64,000 nucleotides of DNA from contig NZ_CP045295.1 of assembly GCF_009363095.1 (NCBI RefSeq), forward strand, positions 2,356,001 through 2,420,000. The letters run 5' to 3'. The stretch's first letter is position 1. The number at the start of each line of letters is the position of its first letter. The position numbers were made by a program, and so were the translations under genes. Under the pieces are notes generated by a model that saw only the letters and a list, made by a program, of their open reading frames with translations, ran no database searches and had not been told where the DNA came from. Below are positions 37,043 to 46,218 of the stretch, piece after piece. The DNA is from Paenibacillus cellulositrophicus. GTDB lineage: Bacteria; Bacillota; Bacilli; Paenibacillales; Paenibacillaceae.

Positions 37043-39661
37043 TTATTCTTTTTTATCACCGGCCAGCCGGGCGGCGGCCCGCACCGCCTCCTCCCGGCTG
37101 GACACGCCGAGCTTGCCGTAAATCCGGCTGCGGTGCGTTTTGACCGTTTCGTATGTAATGTTCAGCCGCTCCGCGATTTCCTTCCCGCTCAAACGATCCA
37201 AGAGTCCCTGGAACACATCCATTTCTCTGGCGGTAAAGAGCGATTCCAGAGGGGAATCGGCCGGCTGCGCCAAGCCTCCCGCTGCTGCGATGACCGACCG
37301 TACAAAGGAGAGCGAGGAAGCTTCTTTGCCGCGGAAGTACCCCTTCTGCTTTTCCTGGGCCAGCTCATGAAGCAGGTGGCGGACCGTCTCGTCCTCCTCG
37401 AGGAAAACCCCGATAAATCCGTTGTCTTCCGCAGTTCTCAGCCCCTCTTCCAGCTGGACCAGCGCCTTCTGGCGATCGCCTTGGTCCAGCAGCATCAGGG
37501 CGGTGATACACCGGATTTCGGCGGCATCGATCGGTCGCAGCTCCCGCTCCGCCAAATAGAGCAGCCGGTCCAGCAGATCGGCAGCCTCCTCCAACCGCTG
37601 CTGCGTCACCAGAACGCGGGCGAACAGCTGGTAATCGTAAAGCTCGTACAGGGATACCCTGTCCTGTGCCGTCAGCCGGCACGTTCTGCCCCATGCCAGG
37701 GCAGGCTCCGCATTGCCGGACAAGAGCTGCAGTCGAAAGCCCTCCAGTTCCAGAATTTCAGCGCCCCTGGGAACGTCCATCCATTTCATGCGCCGCCGTC
37801 CGCTTTCCAGCAGATCCAGCGCTTCCGCCAATCGCCCTTCCCCGGCTTTCAGCTTGGCCTGCAGGATCCAGGCTGGAACAAGATCATGTTCTGGCCGGCT
37901 TGGGTTCTGCATAATCCATGCCATGGCCTCCGCAAGATAAGACGAGGCGGCGGGCAGATCGTTCCAGTAATACAGCACCTCCGCATGGTTAAGAAACAGC
38001 TTGCCGAGGAAGATCGGGTTCACCGCCCGATACAGCTCTGCCATCTGCATCGTATACGGTTCGGCGATAGCCCTCGCGGCATGTCCTTTGCCGATTTTAT
38101 ACGTCCTCACGTTCATCGGCTGTACCGGCTTCTCCGGCAGTCCGAAGATAATCCGGATGCCGTCCGGGGCATGCCGCACCGCCTCCGCATACTCTTCCTT
38201 CGCCCGCCGGAGGTCGTTCTCCCCGAAGACCATCAAAGTTCCGCGCACATAATGCCGCATGGCCAAATATTGTGCCCGCTCCGCTTCTGTCATGTCTTTC
38301 GAAGATATCGAATACCACTCATCCGCACGGTACAGCAGCCTTTTCCCTTCCGTCAGATCCCCAGCCTCTTCCGCAATGAGCGCATTGACGTAGGAAAAAA
38401 ACAAAACGGGGTGCTTCAGCAGCATCTCGCTTGGGATGGAAGACAACCATTTTTGCAGCAGGGACCATTCCCAGTCCACAACCCGGGACGTCATGTCGCT
38501 GAGCAGCTGCACGGCCCGCAGGTAATATTTACCCTGGAGATAGTATTCCACAGCTTCTTCCTCGAGGCCTTGCGCATAAAACCAATCGCCCGCAGCCAGG
38601 TACAGCTCTTCAACCCGCCCGCCGCTGTCCTGCTCCAGCCGCTGTTCCAGAAACTCGGCAAACAGGTGGTGGAACCTGAACCATCGGCCCCGGTGATCCA
38701 GCGCGACAACGAACAGATGGGTCCGCAGGAGTTCCTCCAGCAGCTCCCGGCTGTCCTCAAACCCAGTCACGGCTTGGCATACCGCCGCATTCCAGCGTTT
38801 CAGAATGGAGCACCGGAACAGAAACTGCTGCATGCGCGGGCTTTGACCGGCAAAAACCTCCTCCAGCAGGTATTGCCTTACCGCACGGTTGTCTCCGCCA
38901 AACTCGCGAACGAAGTGCCCCGGATCCTCCTGCCTGCGCATCGCCATGGAAGCCAGCTTCAACCCTGTGATCCATCCTTCCGTCTTCCGTACCAACGCGG
39001 AGATCTCTTCCCCGTTAAGAAGCACCTCGGCGCCATCAAGAAAGCGGCCGCCCTCCTCTTCCGTGAAGCGCATATCCTCCGTTTCCAGCCGCAGCAGCGC
39101 CTGCCGTGCCTCCATGCGGGCCAGCGAAAACCCGGGCTCCGAGCGGCTGAGCAGAATCACGTGCACCTGCATTGGCAAATGTCCGGCAAAGTAGGCGAAC
39201 GAATCCAACAGCCGTTCCTCCTGAATGACGTGAAAATCGTCCAGGACGAGCATGATTTCTTGATCCAGCCTGTCCAGCGCGTTCAGCCACAAAATCAGCC
39301 CCTGCTCAAAGTTCGATGTATGGAGCAGCGGAAGAACGGACCTGACCTCCTCTCCACCGTATCCCGGTACCAGCGCATGTATGGCTTCGAACAGGTACCG
39401 CCACAACCTCGAGCCCTGGTTATCTCCAGGGTCGAGCGATACCCAGGCAGCTCGCCTGCCCGTGGACATCAGCCATTCGCTGACCAGGGTGGTTTTGCCG
39501 AAACCGGCCGGGGCCACGATCAGCGTCAGCGGGCCGCGTACCGCCTCCTCCAGTCTCGTCTCAAGCCGGGGACGGGGCACCAGATCCGCTACGGTGCGGG
39601 GAACCGCCAGCTTGGAGCGCAGCAGCGGCTCACTCATTTCGACATCGGTTCCTTGCTTCAT
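37043..39661 (-). CDS. LuxR family regulator of the MalT/LAL type
   Basis: An 872-residue STAND-type regulator. The P-loop is APAGFGKTT at residues 50-58, and Walker B is IMLVLDDFHVI. A long helical-repeat region (about 350-780) follows. The C-terminal LuxR helix-turn-helix reads LTAREMDVFQ-type start, GKEIAERLNITYETVKTHRSRIYGKL. Such proteins bind ATP and an inducer and then activate promoters. The gene sits 149 bp upstream of the SLH protein on the same strand, so that protein is its best target. The opposite strand is open along this whole gene, which is a codon-bias shadow. Confidence 0.88.
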   Translation of the reverse strand: MKQGTDVEMSEPLLRSKLAVPRTVADLVPRPRLETRLEEAVRGPLTLIVAPAGFGKTTLVSEWLMSTGRRAAWVSLDPGDNQGSRLWRYLFEAIHALVPGYGGEEVRSVLPLLHTSNFEQGLILWLNALDRLDQEIMLVLDDFHVIQEERLLDSFAYFAGHLPMQVHVILLSRSEPGFSLARMEARQALLRLETEDMRFTEEEGGRFLDGAEVLLNGEEISALVRKTEGWITGLKLASMAMRRQEDPGHFVREFGGDNRAVRQYLLEEVFAGQSPRMQQFLFRCSILKRWNAAVCQAVTGFEDSRELLEELLRTHLFVVALDHRGRWFRFHHLFAEFLEQRLEQDSGGRVEELYLAAGDWFYAQGLEEEAVEYYLQGKYYLRAVQLLSDMTSRVVDWEWSLLQKWLSSIPSEMLLKHPVLFFSYVNALIAEEAGDLTEGKRLLYRADEWYSISSKDMTEAERAQYLAMRHYVRGTLMVFGENDLRRAKEEYAEAVRHAPDGIRIIFGLPEKPVQPMNVRTYKIGKGHAARAIAEPYTMQMAELYRAVNPIFLGKLFLNHAEVLYYWNDLPAASSYLAEAMAWIMQNPSRPEHDLVPAWILQAKLKAGEGRLAEALDLLESGRRRMKWMDVPRGAEILELEGFRLQLLSGNAEPALAWGRTCRLTAQDRVSLYELYDYQLFARVLVTQQRLEEAADLLDRLLYLAERELRPIDAAEIRCITALMLLDQGDRQKALVQLEEGLRTAEDNGFIGVFLEEDETVRHLLHELAQEKQKGYFRGKEASSLSFVRSVIAAAGGLAQPADSPLESLFTAREMDVFQGLLDRLSGKEIAERLNITYETVKTHRSRIYGKLGVSSREEAVRAAARLAGDKKE

Positions 39662-39857
39662 TGTTCTTAAATCACTCCTTCCCGTCGGACGGGGCAGGTT
39701 CAGCCTGCAAGCCGCCGCCCTTCCCAGAGATGCCTGTGTTTTTCCTCTATTCTATCACTGCTGTCCGCCCGCTAATAGACAGGTTTAACCAGTGCTGGTA
39801 ACGGAAGAGGGAACGGAGAACAAGCAGGGAGCTGAAGTGAACACGTATGGGCGGATC

Positions 39858-40367
39858 CTATCCTTTATCCTCATAAAAAACATGCCGTGGGAAGACTTGG
39901 CCACCCTTGATTTCAAGCAGTCCAAACGAATACAGCTTCTCCCTGCGCTTGTCCGTAGGAGAACCGGGATTAAACATCAGCACGCCGTCGTCCATCTCCA
40001 GGTAAGGCTGGTGGGAATGGCCGAACAGGATGCAGGAAACCGGCTCGCCCTCAAAGGCCTTCCTGGCCTTCTGCGGAGTGGTTATTCTTGATGAATAAGG
40101 CTCATGTCCGTGAACAAGCCCGATCTGTACCCCTTCAAAGGAGAGTATCTTTTTTTCGCCAAATCGCTCAATGATCTCGTACCCGTCATTATTTCCGGCG
40201 ATGCCGTCCACAGGAGCTAATTTCGACAGCTGATCGTACACCTCTAGGGTCATCCAATCGCCCAAATGAAGAATATGGTCTACCTCCCGGAACGCTTCCG
40301 TCAACTTTGCGGGGAGCTTTACTCTCCCTTCTCTTAAGTGCGTATCCGAAACAACACCGATAATCAT
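39858..40367 (-). CDS. YfcE/MJ0936-type metallophosphoesterase
   Basis: 169 residues from ATG 40367, preceded by AAAGGAGGAA. The metal ligands of the small calcineurin-like phosphodiesterases are all visible: Asp8 and His10 (VVSDTH), Asp in LHLGDW, Asn in AGNNDG, His in LVHGHE, and the GHSHQP motif. Family members hydrolyse phosphodiesters with manganese; some act on cyclic nucleotides. The cellular substrate is not known. It stands alone. Confidence 0.9.
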   Translation of the reverse strand: MIIGVVSDTHLREGRVKLPAKLTEAFREVDHILHLGDWMTLEVYDQLSKLAPVDGIAGNNDGYEIIERFGEKKILSFEGVQIGLVHGHEPYSSRITTPQKARKAFEGEPVSCILFGHSHQPYLEMDDGVLMFNPGSPTDKRREKLYSFGLLEIKGGQVFPRHVFYEDKG

Positions 40368-40544
40368 GGTCGTTCCTCCTTTTTTCACTTTGATCACTTT
40401 TCCGCAGATCACATTTCACATGAAAATTACATTTTTCCAGTTACTCCATCTATACCCTGCCTGGCCGATCATCATAAGTACACTTGTGCAGCTATTTTCC
40501 CCTGGTCCAACTATTATAGCAACGCCACTGTCTGTGGTCCCGCA
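40368..40544. other. Intergenic region upstream of the YfcE-like gene
   Basis: No gene is supported between the YfcE-like start and the terminator of the KdgF operon at 40545. The stretch should hold the YfcE promoter. Between 40612 and 40725 there are three close copies of a CATGGTAC/ACGGTAC-type octamer but no gene. Confidence 0.4.
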
Positions 40545-40611
40545 CAAAAAAGACTGCCCCGCGGCTTCCATATGGACAGTTCAACGTCCAAAAGGTGCCG
40601 AGAGGCAGTCT
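40545..40611 (-). terminator. Terminator after the KdgF-type cupin
   Basis: An outer stem AGACTGCC/GGCAGTCT encloses an inner hairpin around GGAC/GTCC; the minus strand then has six T. It is about 115 bp past the cupin stop. Confidence 0.6.
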
Positions 40612-40725
40612 AGGAACAGCCTGAGTGAAGGCTGTCATGGTACAGTCACGGTACTTCATGGTACTAACTTGGCCACGCTTAACTTCGTCCAAACGAACCT
40701 GAAGCAGCGACCGTCGTGCCGTCAA

Positions 40726-41043
40726 TTAATACTTGATCAAGTCGGCACGCAGCGGCGTGAAGCAGTCCAGCAATACGCTGGCTTCCAGCGCCTTCGCCCC
40801 ATGCCTGGCGCCCATCGGAATGACGATGTGCTCGCCCTGCGCGATGACCGTCTTCTTGCCTTCGATCGTGAACTCGACGCGCCCCCGCAGGCAGTAGGAC
40901 ATCTGCTCATGCGGGTGGGCATGCTCATATCCTTCTGCACCGGCTTCAAAATGCACTTCCATCATCATCAGCGACGCCCCCGGCTGCAAAATTTTGCGTT
41001 TTACGCCGGGCTCCGCGTCCTCCCAAACTCCGATATTGCTCAC
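40726..41043 (-). CDS. kdgF: KdgF-type cupin (unsaturated uronate ketonisation)
   Basis: A 105-residue single-domain cupin starting at GTG 41043. Residues match KdgF closely in order: WEDAEPGVKRKIL near the N terminus, HAHPHEQMSYCLRGRVEFTIEG as the metal-binding cupin motif, IVIPMGARHGAKALEASVLLD, then FTPLRADLIKY at the end. KdgF turns the 4,5-unsaturated monouronates made by polysaccharide lyases into linear keto forms. It follows the heparinase-type lyase by 36 bp, which supports this role. The family resemblance is strong from memory but not checked by search. Confidence 0.78.
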   Translation of the reverse strand: MSNIGVWEDAEPGVKRKILQPGASLMMMEVHFEAGAEGYEHAHPHEQMSYCLRGRVEFTIEGKKTVIAQGEHIVIPMGARHGAKALEASVLLDCFTPLRADLIKY

Positions 41044-41079
41044 GCTTGTTCCGCCTCCTTATGCTTGTCAATTCATAAA

Positions 41080-43395
41080 CTAAAACGCCTTCGCGATCTC
41101 GATCTTCTGCGTTTGCCCGTTGTCCGTCAAATATAAATTATAACTGAATCCTTGATCGTCCATAAAATAAGAAATGTATTTGCCGCCCTCATCCAGCCGC
41201 TTTGGCACGAGCAGCGTGGCGATCCGGTGCGAAGACGCAGCCTTCGTCTCCGCCGACAGATGCCAGTGCGTATCGAGCCCGACGATTTCCTCGGGATCCA
41301 CGCCCTCGAATCCGCTTGTCTGCGAGAGCGTAAGCTCTCCGGACGTGCTGAAGATGAAGCGGCCTTCCATCAGGGCTTTCTTGCCGTTCACGTGGAAGGA
41401 CTGTCCCTTCAGCTCCATCTCGTACAGCGTGTGAAAGAGCCACTGCACCCGTCCCGGCTGCTCCAGGTCGATCGAATCGACAATAACGAAGTAGCTGTTT
41501 TGCACAAAATAAATCTCACGCTTATACTGCTTCAAATACGGTACATGCTCCCTGTAAGCGGAAGTTGGATTCAATCGGGTGTAGGATACGCCCTTGTCAT
41601 GCCAGGCGTCCTCGACCTCCCCTTTAGCCGCCAGGTTCAGCGCCTTGTTCATGCCGGCGAACTGCCCCTGCCCGTCGATGAGGACGGCGTTTTTGGACTT
41701 GGTCTGCCTGCGCCAATGCAGATGCATCGAGCTGTTAAACGCGACATAATACCCGCTCTCAATGGCCAGCGGCTCCCCGTAAGCGTGCAGCAGGAATGCG
41801 CCCTGATCGCCGTGGCTATGGCTGACCGAGCCGTACCGGCTGCTCTTGGCGATGAGGGAAACCTGCTCCGCGGGATCGTGCAGGCGGTGATGCATCGCAA
41901 CCCAGCCGATGTCGCGGAACCATTTGACGGGCTCGATGCCGGAAGGCTCTACCGGTTCAACCTCCGGATAATTGTGCTGGTACACGAGGTCATCGAAGGC
42001 AAAATCCCACCAGCCGTAGTTGTAAAACATGCGGTCGGCCTCCGGATTCGCGTCCTTCAGCTGGTCGAAGTACCATTGGTACCATCCGTTTCCGGTCACA
42101 CCGGCAAACTCGCGCATGTTGTAGCCGACCTTTTTGATGATATCGTCCCCGAGCGTCGAGTTGTCGCCAAAGGCCGTGCGCGTCGACGTGGTGGGGCTGT
42201 AGCAGTAGAGGGGAAAATCGCCTGTACGCTGAAAAAAAGGCCGCCGGAACACGTCGAGCTCCGAAAAGTTTTTGAGCAGGCTCAGGCCCTCCGTCAGGTA
42301 AGCCATGCCCGTCGTCCAGTAGTGGGGCCCTTCGGCCCAGCCGCCGTCCTTGCCTCCCCATGGGGAGAACAGTGTGTAATAGTACTCCACCGTGTAGTCC
42401 AGCCATTCCCTGGCCTCCGGCGCCTCGTCGAACAAGGCGATGCAGCAGGGCACGAGCACCGAAGATAAGGAGCGGACAGCGTGGCTGTCGTAAGGGACAT
42501 GATGGATCTTCGAGCGCTGGATCACATGGTACGCCACCTGCCGGGTCCGGGCGAGCAGCGGCTCCCGCACTGCTTCCCGCTCATCCTCCGTCAGCTCGCC
42601 GTGGAGCCAGTCGTAGCCCCAGGCCAGCGCCGCGGCGATCCGAAATGCCGCTTCGTCGTTATAGTCACGGCTGGTCGGGCCGTCCGGGTCCCAGGACGCG
42701 GCGTGCAGCAGCCAGGCTTTCGCCTTCGCGAGCAGCTCGGCATCCTGCAGCACGGCACCGGCAACGCTCAAATGCCGGATGGCGTACAGCACCTCCTGGC
42801 AGGCCAAATAGCTTCCGCGCCACAGCGCCGCCGTCCGGCGGTTGTCCGGATAGGGCTGCGGCTCCGCAATCAGCTCCCGGGTCAGCCAAGGCTTGACCGA
42901 TTGCTCGAAGAAGGCCTGCCATCCGCTGCTAGCCGCATCCTCCCTTACTGTGCCGCGGTACGCTTCCAGCTCATCCGGCTGCAGCCACAGCCGGGGATGA
43001 CCGGTGCGTACGCGGCTGTAGCGCTCGCTCCGGGACGGGAGCGCCGTCTCCGGCAGTCCTTCCGGCACCTGAAATTCTCTTACGGTGCTCCATTCGGACT
43101 GCTGTGCCTCCGGCCCTTCTCCTTCGAGCAGTGCGTACCTCCAATAATACGTACCCGGGCCCAAGGCCTCGGGAGGCGTAAAGAAATTGTAGGGGACCGG
43201 CCCGTAGATTCGGGTCGTCTCCCCGGTAAAATCCGGCGCGGATGACACCTCCAGCACGTACCGGTCATCTTCCAGCTTCGCCGGGATCCAGGTAAACCTC
43301 GGCGGGTTCTCGATCAGCTCCGTTTGCCCGGAAGGCGCATACTGCACCGTTAAATCGCCGCTTTGCGGCTGATACAATCCGTTTGCCGTTGCCAT
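41080..43395 (-). CDS. Heparinase II/III-type polysaccharide lyase or DUF4962 protein
   Basis: A 771-residue protein starting at ATG 43395 (GGAGGG upstream), without a signal peptide. The N-terminal 120 residues form a beta domain (NPPRFTWIPAK, GTYYWRYAL). Then come an alpha/alpha toroid (HPRLWLQPDELEAYR, YNDEAAFRIAAALAWGYDWL, SHAVRSLSSVLVPCC) and the heparinase II/III beta-sheet domain (SRYGSVSHSHGDQGAFLLHAYGEPLAIESGYY), whose His and Tyr residues are candidate catalytic groups. Lyases of this fold cleave uronic-acid polymers such as alginate, heparin-like or hyaluronan-like chains. Being cytosolic, it would act on imported oligosaccharides. The exact polymer is unknown. Confidence 0.82.
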   Translation of the reverse strand: MATANGLYQPQSGDLTVQYAPSGQTELIENPPRFTWIPAKLEDDRYVLEVSSAPDFTGETTRIYGPVPYNFFTPPEALGPGTYYWRYALLEGEGPEAQQSEWSTVREFQVPEGLPETALPSRSERYSRVRTGHPRLWLQPDELEAYRGTVREDAASSGWQAFFEQSVKPWLTRELIAEPQPYPDNRRTAALWRGSYLACQEVLYAIRHLSVAGAVLQDAELLAKAKAWLLHAASWDPDGPTSRDYNDEAAFRIAAALAWGYDWLHGELTEDEREAVREPLLARTRQVAYHVIQRSKIHHVPYDSHAVRSLSSVLVPCCIALFDEAPEAREWLDYTVEYYYTLFSPWGGKDGGWAEGPHYWTTGMAYLTEGLSLLKNFSELDVFRRPFFQRTGDFPLYCYSPTTSTRTAFGDNSTLGDDIIKKVGYNMREFAGVTGNGWYQWYFDQLKDANPEADRMFYNYGWWDFAFDDLVYQHNYPEVEPVEPSGIEPVKWFRDIGWVAMHHRLHDPAEQVSLIAKSSRYGSVSHSHGDQGAFLLHAYGEPLAIESGYYVAFNSSMHLHWRRQTKSKNAVLIDGQGQFAGMNKALNLAAKGEVEDAWHDKGVSYTRLNPTSAYREHVPYLKQYKREIYFVQNSYFVIVDSIDLEQPGRVQWLFHTLYEMELKGQSFHVNGKKALMEGRFIFSTSGELTLSQTSGFEGVDPEEIVGLDTHWHLSAETKAASSHRIATLLVPKRLDEGGKYISYFMDDQGFSYNLYLTDNGQTQKIEIAKAF

Positions 43396-43599
43396 TGTCC
43401 GTATCCCTCCAGTTTGGGTGACGCTGTAGTAAGCTTTTAGTCCTGATCCCTTATCCTTATCTCACTGTGCCCCTATATCACGTTCCTTGTCCGTCGTCTG
43501 TTGTTCATCATTCGTATCATTTCAGCTCAGCTGTCCATTTCCGTTTGAAATATTTCCAGGGCAATGTCCTTTGGCCGTTACTGCCTTTAGTCGAAACCC

Positions 43600-44367
43600 T
43601 TACCGCATGAACAAGCCGCCGTTCACTTCAATGGTCTCGCCCGTAAGATAACGGGACAGGTCCGAAGCCAGATACAGCACCGTATCGGCGACATCCTGCG
43701 GCGTTCCTTCCCGCCCGAGCGGGATTTTGGACACCGTTGCTGCCCGGCCCTCATCCGAGGTGAAGGTCGCATGAAAAGCCGTTCGGCCGATAAAGCCCGG
43801 CGAAACGCAGTTGACCCGGATGCCCTGCGGCGCTACTTCCTTGGCCAGTCCTTTGGAGAAGGAAATGACCGCCGCTTTGCTGGCCGCATACACCGATGCC
43901 CCCGGCCCGCCGCCGTCATGGGCGGCGACCGAAGTCATGTTGATGATGGACCCGCCGCCTCGGGCTGCCATGCCCGGAATGACCAGCTTGCTCAAAAATA
44001 CGCAGGATTTGAAATTGACATCCATGACGTGCGTATAATGCGCCTCGGTCATTTCGGCATTCGGTACCCGCTTCACCAGGTGGCCCGCATTGTTCACCAA
44101 AATATCCACCGGGCCGCCCAGCTCCCGCTCTACCGTGTCGAGCATCGCCGTCAGTTCCTCGATGCGGGTGACGTCGGCCTGGACGACGGCGGCCCTGCCG
44201 CCCGACGCGGCGATTTCCGCCGCTAGGGCTTCCGCCTCCTCCCGGCCCCGGTTATAATGAACCGCCACCGCGGCTCCCGCGGCCGCGAGCGACCTGGCCG
44301 CTTCCCGGCCGATGCCTGAGCTGGCACCGGTCACCAGCGCCATTTTCCCCTGTAAATCGATCTTCAT
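43600..44367 (-). CDS. Short-chain dehydrogenase, probable unsaturated-uronate (DEH-type) reductase
   Basis: A classical 255-residue SDR: TGASSGIGRE at residues 14-23, NNAG (LVNNAGHLV), serine in NMTSVA, catalytic YAASK, and the C-terminal ETIEVNGGLFMR. It has the FabG/KduD layout. Its ATG overlaps the kinase stop by four bases. Next to a heparinase-like lyase and KdgF, the probable substrate is the keto sugar made from unsaturated uronates (as DEH reductase A1-R or KduD do). This substrate is inferred from neighbours. Confidence 0.85.
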   Translation of the reverse strand: MKIDLQGKMALVTGASSGIGREAARSLAAAGAAVAVHYNRGREEAEALAAEIAASGGRAAVVQADVTRIEELTAMLDTVERELGGPVDILVNNAGHLVKRVPNAEMTEAHYTHVMDVNFKSCVFLSKLVIPGMAARGGGSIINMTSVAAHDGGGPGASVYAASKAAVISFSKGLAKEVAPQGIRVNCVSPGFIGRTAFHATFTSDEGRAATVSKIPLGREGTPQDVADTVLYLASDLSRYLTGETIEVNGGLFMR

Positions 44368-46217
44368 CCCACGTTCTCCTCCTCATACATGCAAGTGATG
44401 CTGCCGTCGAACGGCAGCGACATCCGAATCGTCGTTCCGTGATGCAAAGCGCTGTCAATCGTCAATCCGTACGTTTCTCCATAGACCATCTGAATCCGCC
44501 GGTGCACGTTCATGAGGCCCAACCCTCCTTTGTGGTACAGGGAGCCCGATTCGGACTCCGCGAGCCGGTTCAGCTCCAGCTTTTGGCGCAGCGAATGAAG
44601 CTTCTCCTCCGTCATACCGGCGCCGTTATCCTGCACGGTCAGCCGGAACCCTCCTTCGCGGACCTCCGCGCCGATCCGGATCCGGTGATGATCCTGAATC
44701 CCGTCGGGGAACGCATGCTGGAACATGTTTTCGATCAGCGGCTGCAGCGTCAGCCGAACCATCTTGTGCAGCAGCAGATCTGGAGGAACATCAACATCCA
44801 GCTCAAACTGCCGCTGGGTCCGGTACTGCAGGATGGTCATGTAATTCAGCACATGCTTCAGCTCGTCGACGACCGTAATCTCCGACAGGTTCGTCTGAAT
44901 CGCATACCTCAGCATGGCCGCCATCGCTTCGACCATTTCCATGATTTCTTCGGAATCCTGGACGACGGCGTAGCATTTGATGGTCTCGAGCGTGTTGTAC
45001 AGAAAATGCGGATTGATCTGCAGCTGCAGCGCCTGGAATTCGGCCTTATGCTGCTCCAGCGCGATTTTCTGCAGATTCAGCTCCGTCTTGTGTGAGCGGA
45101 TTTCCGCTTCGTAGACGCGCTCGATCATCTCCGACAGCCGCGTCAGCATCAGGTTGTAGCTCGAGATCAGGAACCCGAACTCATCCTGGCGCTGCTCCTC
45201 ACCCTCAATCGTCTTCCACTCGCCTTTTTCCATCATGCGCATATTGCGGACGAGCTTCTTGAGCGGCTGCACGAGAGACCGGCCGAACCGGCCCGCAATC
45301 CACATCGCGACAATTAACGTGATGAAGCCGGCAATGACCGTCGTATAGCGGATGTTCATGATCGGTTTACGAAGCTCCTTCACCGGGACCGAAATGACCA
45401 TCTGCCAATCGGCGGCGCTGAGCCGCTGCGACACATACATTCGCTTTTCCCCGTTGACGACGGCCGTGAAGGTGCCCTGCCCGCTGAGCAGATTTTTCTT
45501 GACTTCATCGTCCATGAACTCCGGGATGACGGCGTCCTCCGGCTTGTCGACGAAATTGCCCTTGCTGTCCACGATGAAGGAGTAGCCTTTGTCCCCCAGG
45601 TCCATTTGTCCCCACAGCTTGGATATCTCCCTGGTGTTAAGCTTCATGCCGAGGATACCCCGCGGCTGGTGCGACAGAAGCCCGCGAACGCGGCGGATGA
45701 ACGTAATGTACTGCTCTTCCCCCGGATCCACTGCTGCTGAATTGATGATTGCGCCGAGACCGTCCTTCGGAATATTTTGCTCGATTAAACGATAATACGA
45801 TTTATAATCCTTGACCTCATCCTGGATGATGTCCTTCGTCGTGATCGCCTTGCCGTCCTGATTAATGACGTAAATCAGTTCGATCTGCGGATAAATGATA
45901 AAGGCTGAATCGAACACCTTGCTCTGAATCCGCCGCGACAGCTCGTAATACTGAAAACTGTTGTCCGGGTCCATCTCCATGAACTTCAGGACGTCCGGGT
46001 CAGACAGAATGATTTTGCTGGCATTGTCGAACGTCTGGAGGTACAAGTCCGTATGATAGGCCGCGTGGGTGATCATTTGGGACAGGTAGCGTTCCAGCTG
46101 GCGGTCCAGAAGTTTGGACGACTGCACGTAAGTGATGGTGCCGACCACCGATAAGGAAATGACGATGAGTACCATGAAGTAGCCGAAAATGCGGTGGGAG
46201 ATGCTTCTGCGGAACAT
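44364..46217 (-). CDS. YesM-type sensor histidine kinase
   Basis: 617 residues from ATG 46217, which has GGGGATC upstream. The protein has a membrane span at about 10-32, an extracellular Cache-like sensor region, a second span near 285-305 and a HAMP domain. The His-kinase domain has the phospho-acceptor His404 in INPHFLYNT, and the ATPase domain has QPLIENMFQHAF and DNGAGM. It is the LytS/YesM class. The start is one base after the stop of its response regulator, so the pair is made together. It likely senses the sugar taken up by the adjacent transporter. Confidence 0.9.
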   Translation of the reverse strand: MFRRSISHRIFGYFMVLIVISLSVVGTITYVQSSKLLDRQLERYLSQMITHAAYHTDLYLQTFDNASKIILSDPDVLKFMEMDPDNSFQYYELSRRIQSKVFDSAFIIYPQIELIYVINQDGKAITTKDIIQDEVKDYKSYYRLIEQNIPKDGLGAIINSAAVDPGEEQYITFIRRVRGLLSHQPRGILGMKLNTREISKLWGQMDLGDKGYSFIVDSKGNFVDKPEDAVIPEFMDDEVKKNLLSGQGTFTAVVNGEKRMYVSQRLSAADWQMVISVPVKELRKPIMNIRYTTVIAGFITLIVAMWIAGRFGRSLVQPLKKLVRNMRMMEKGEWKTIEGEEQRQDEFGFLISSYNLMLTRLSEMIERVYEAEIRSHKTELNLQKIALEQHKAEFQALQLQINPHFLYNTLETIKCYAVVQDSEEIMEMVEAMAAMLRYAIQTNLSEITVVDELKHVLNYMTILQYRTQRQFELDVDVPPDLLLHKMVRLTLQPLIENMFQHAFPDGIQDHHRIRIGAEVREGGFRLTVQDNGAGMTEEKLHSLRQKLELNRLAESESGSLYHKGGLGLMNVHRRIQMVYGETYGLTIDSALHHGTTIRMSLPFDGSITCMYEEENVG

Positions 46218-46218
46218 G

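Noticed and set aside
37010..39670. A very long plus-strand open frame (about 886 codons) opposite the LAL regulator
   Set aside because: It is the antisense of a gene with clear P-loop and LuxR motifs and is kept open by high-GC codon bias; it shows no domain and has no ribosome site.
40492..40725. A short minus-strand frame after the KdgF gene
   Set aside because: It spans the terminator hairpin and adjacent short repeats and lacks a start site.
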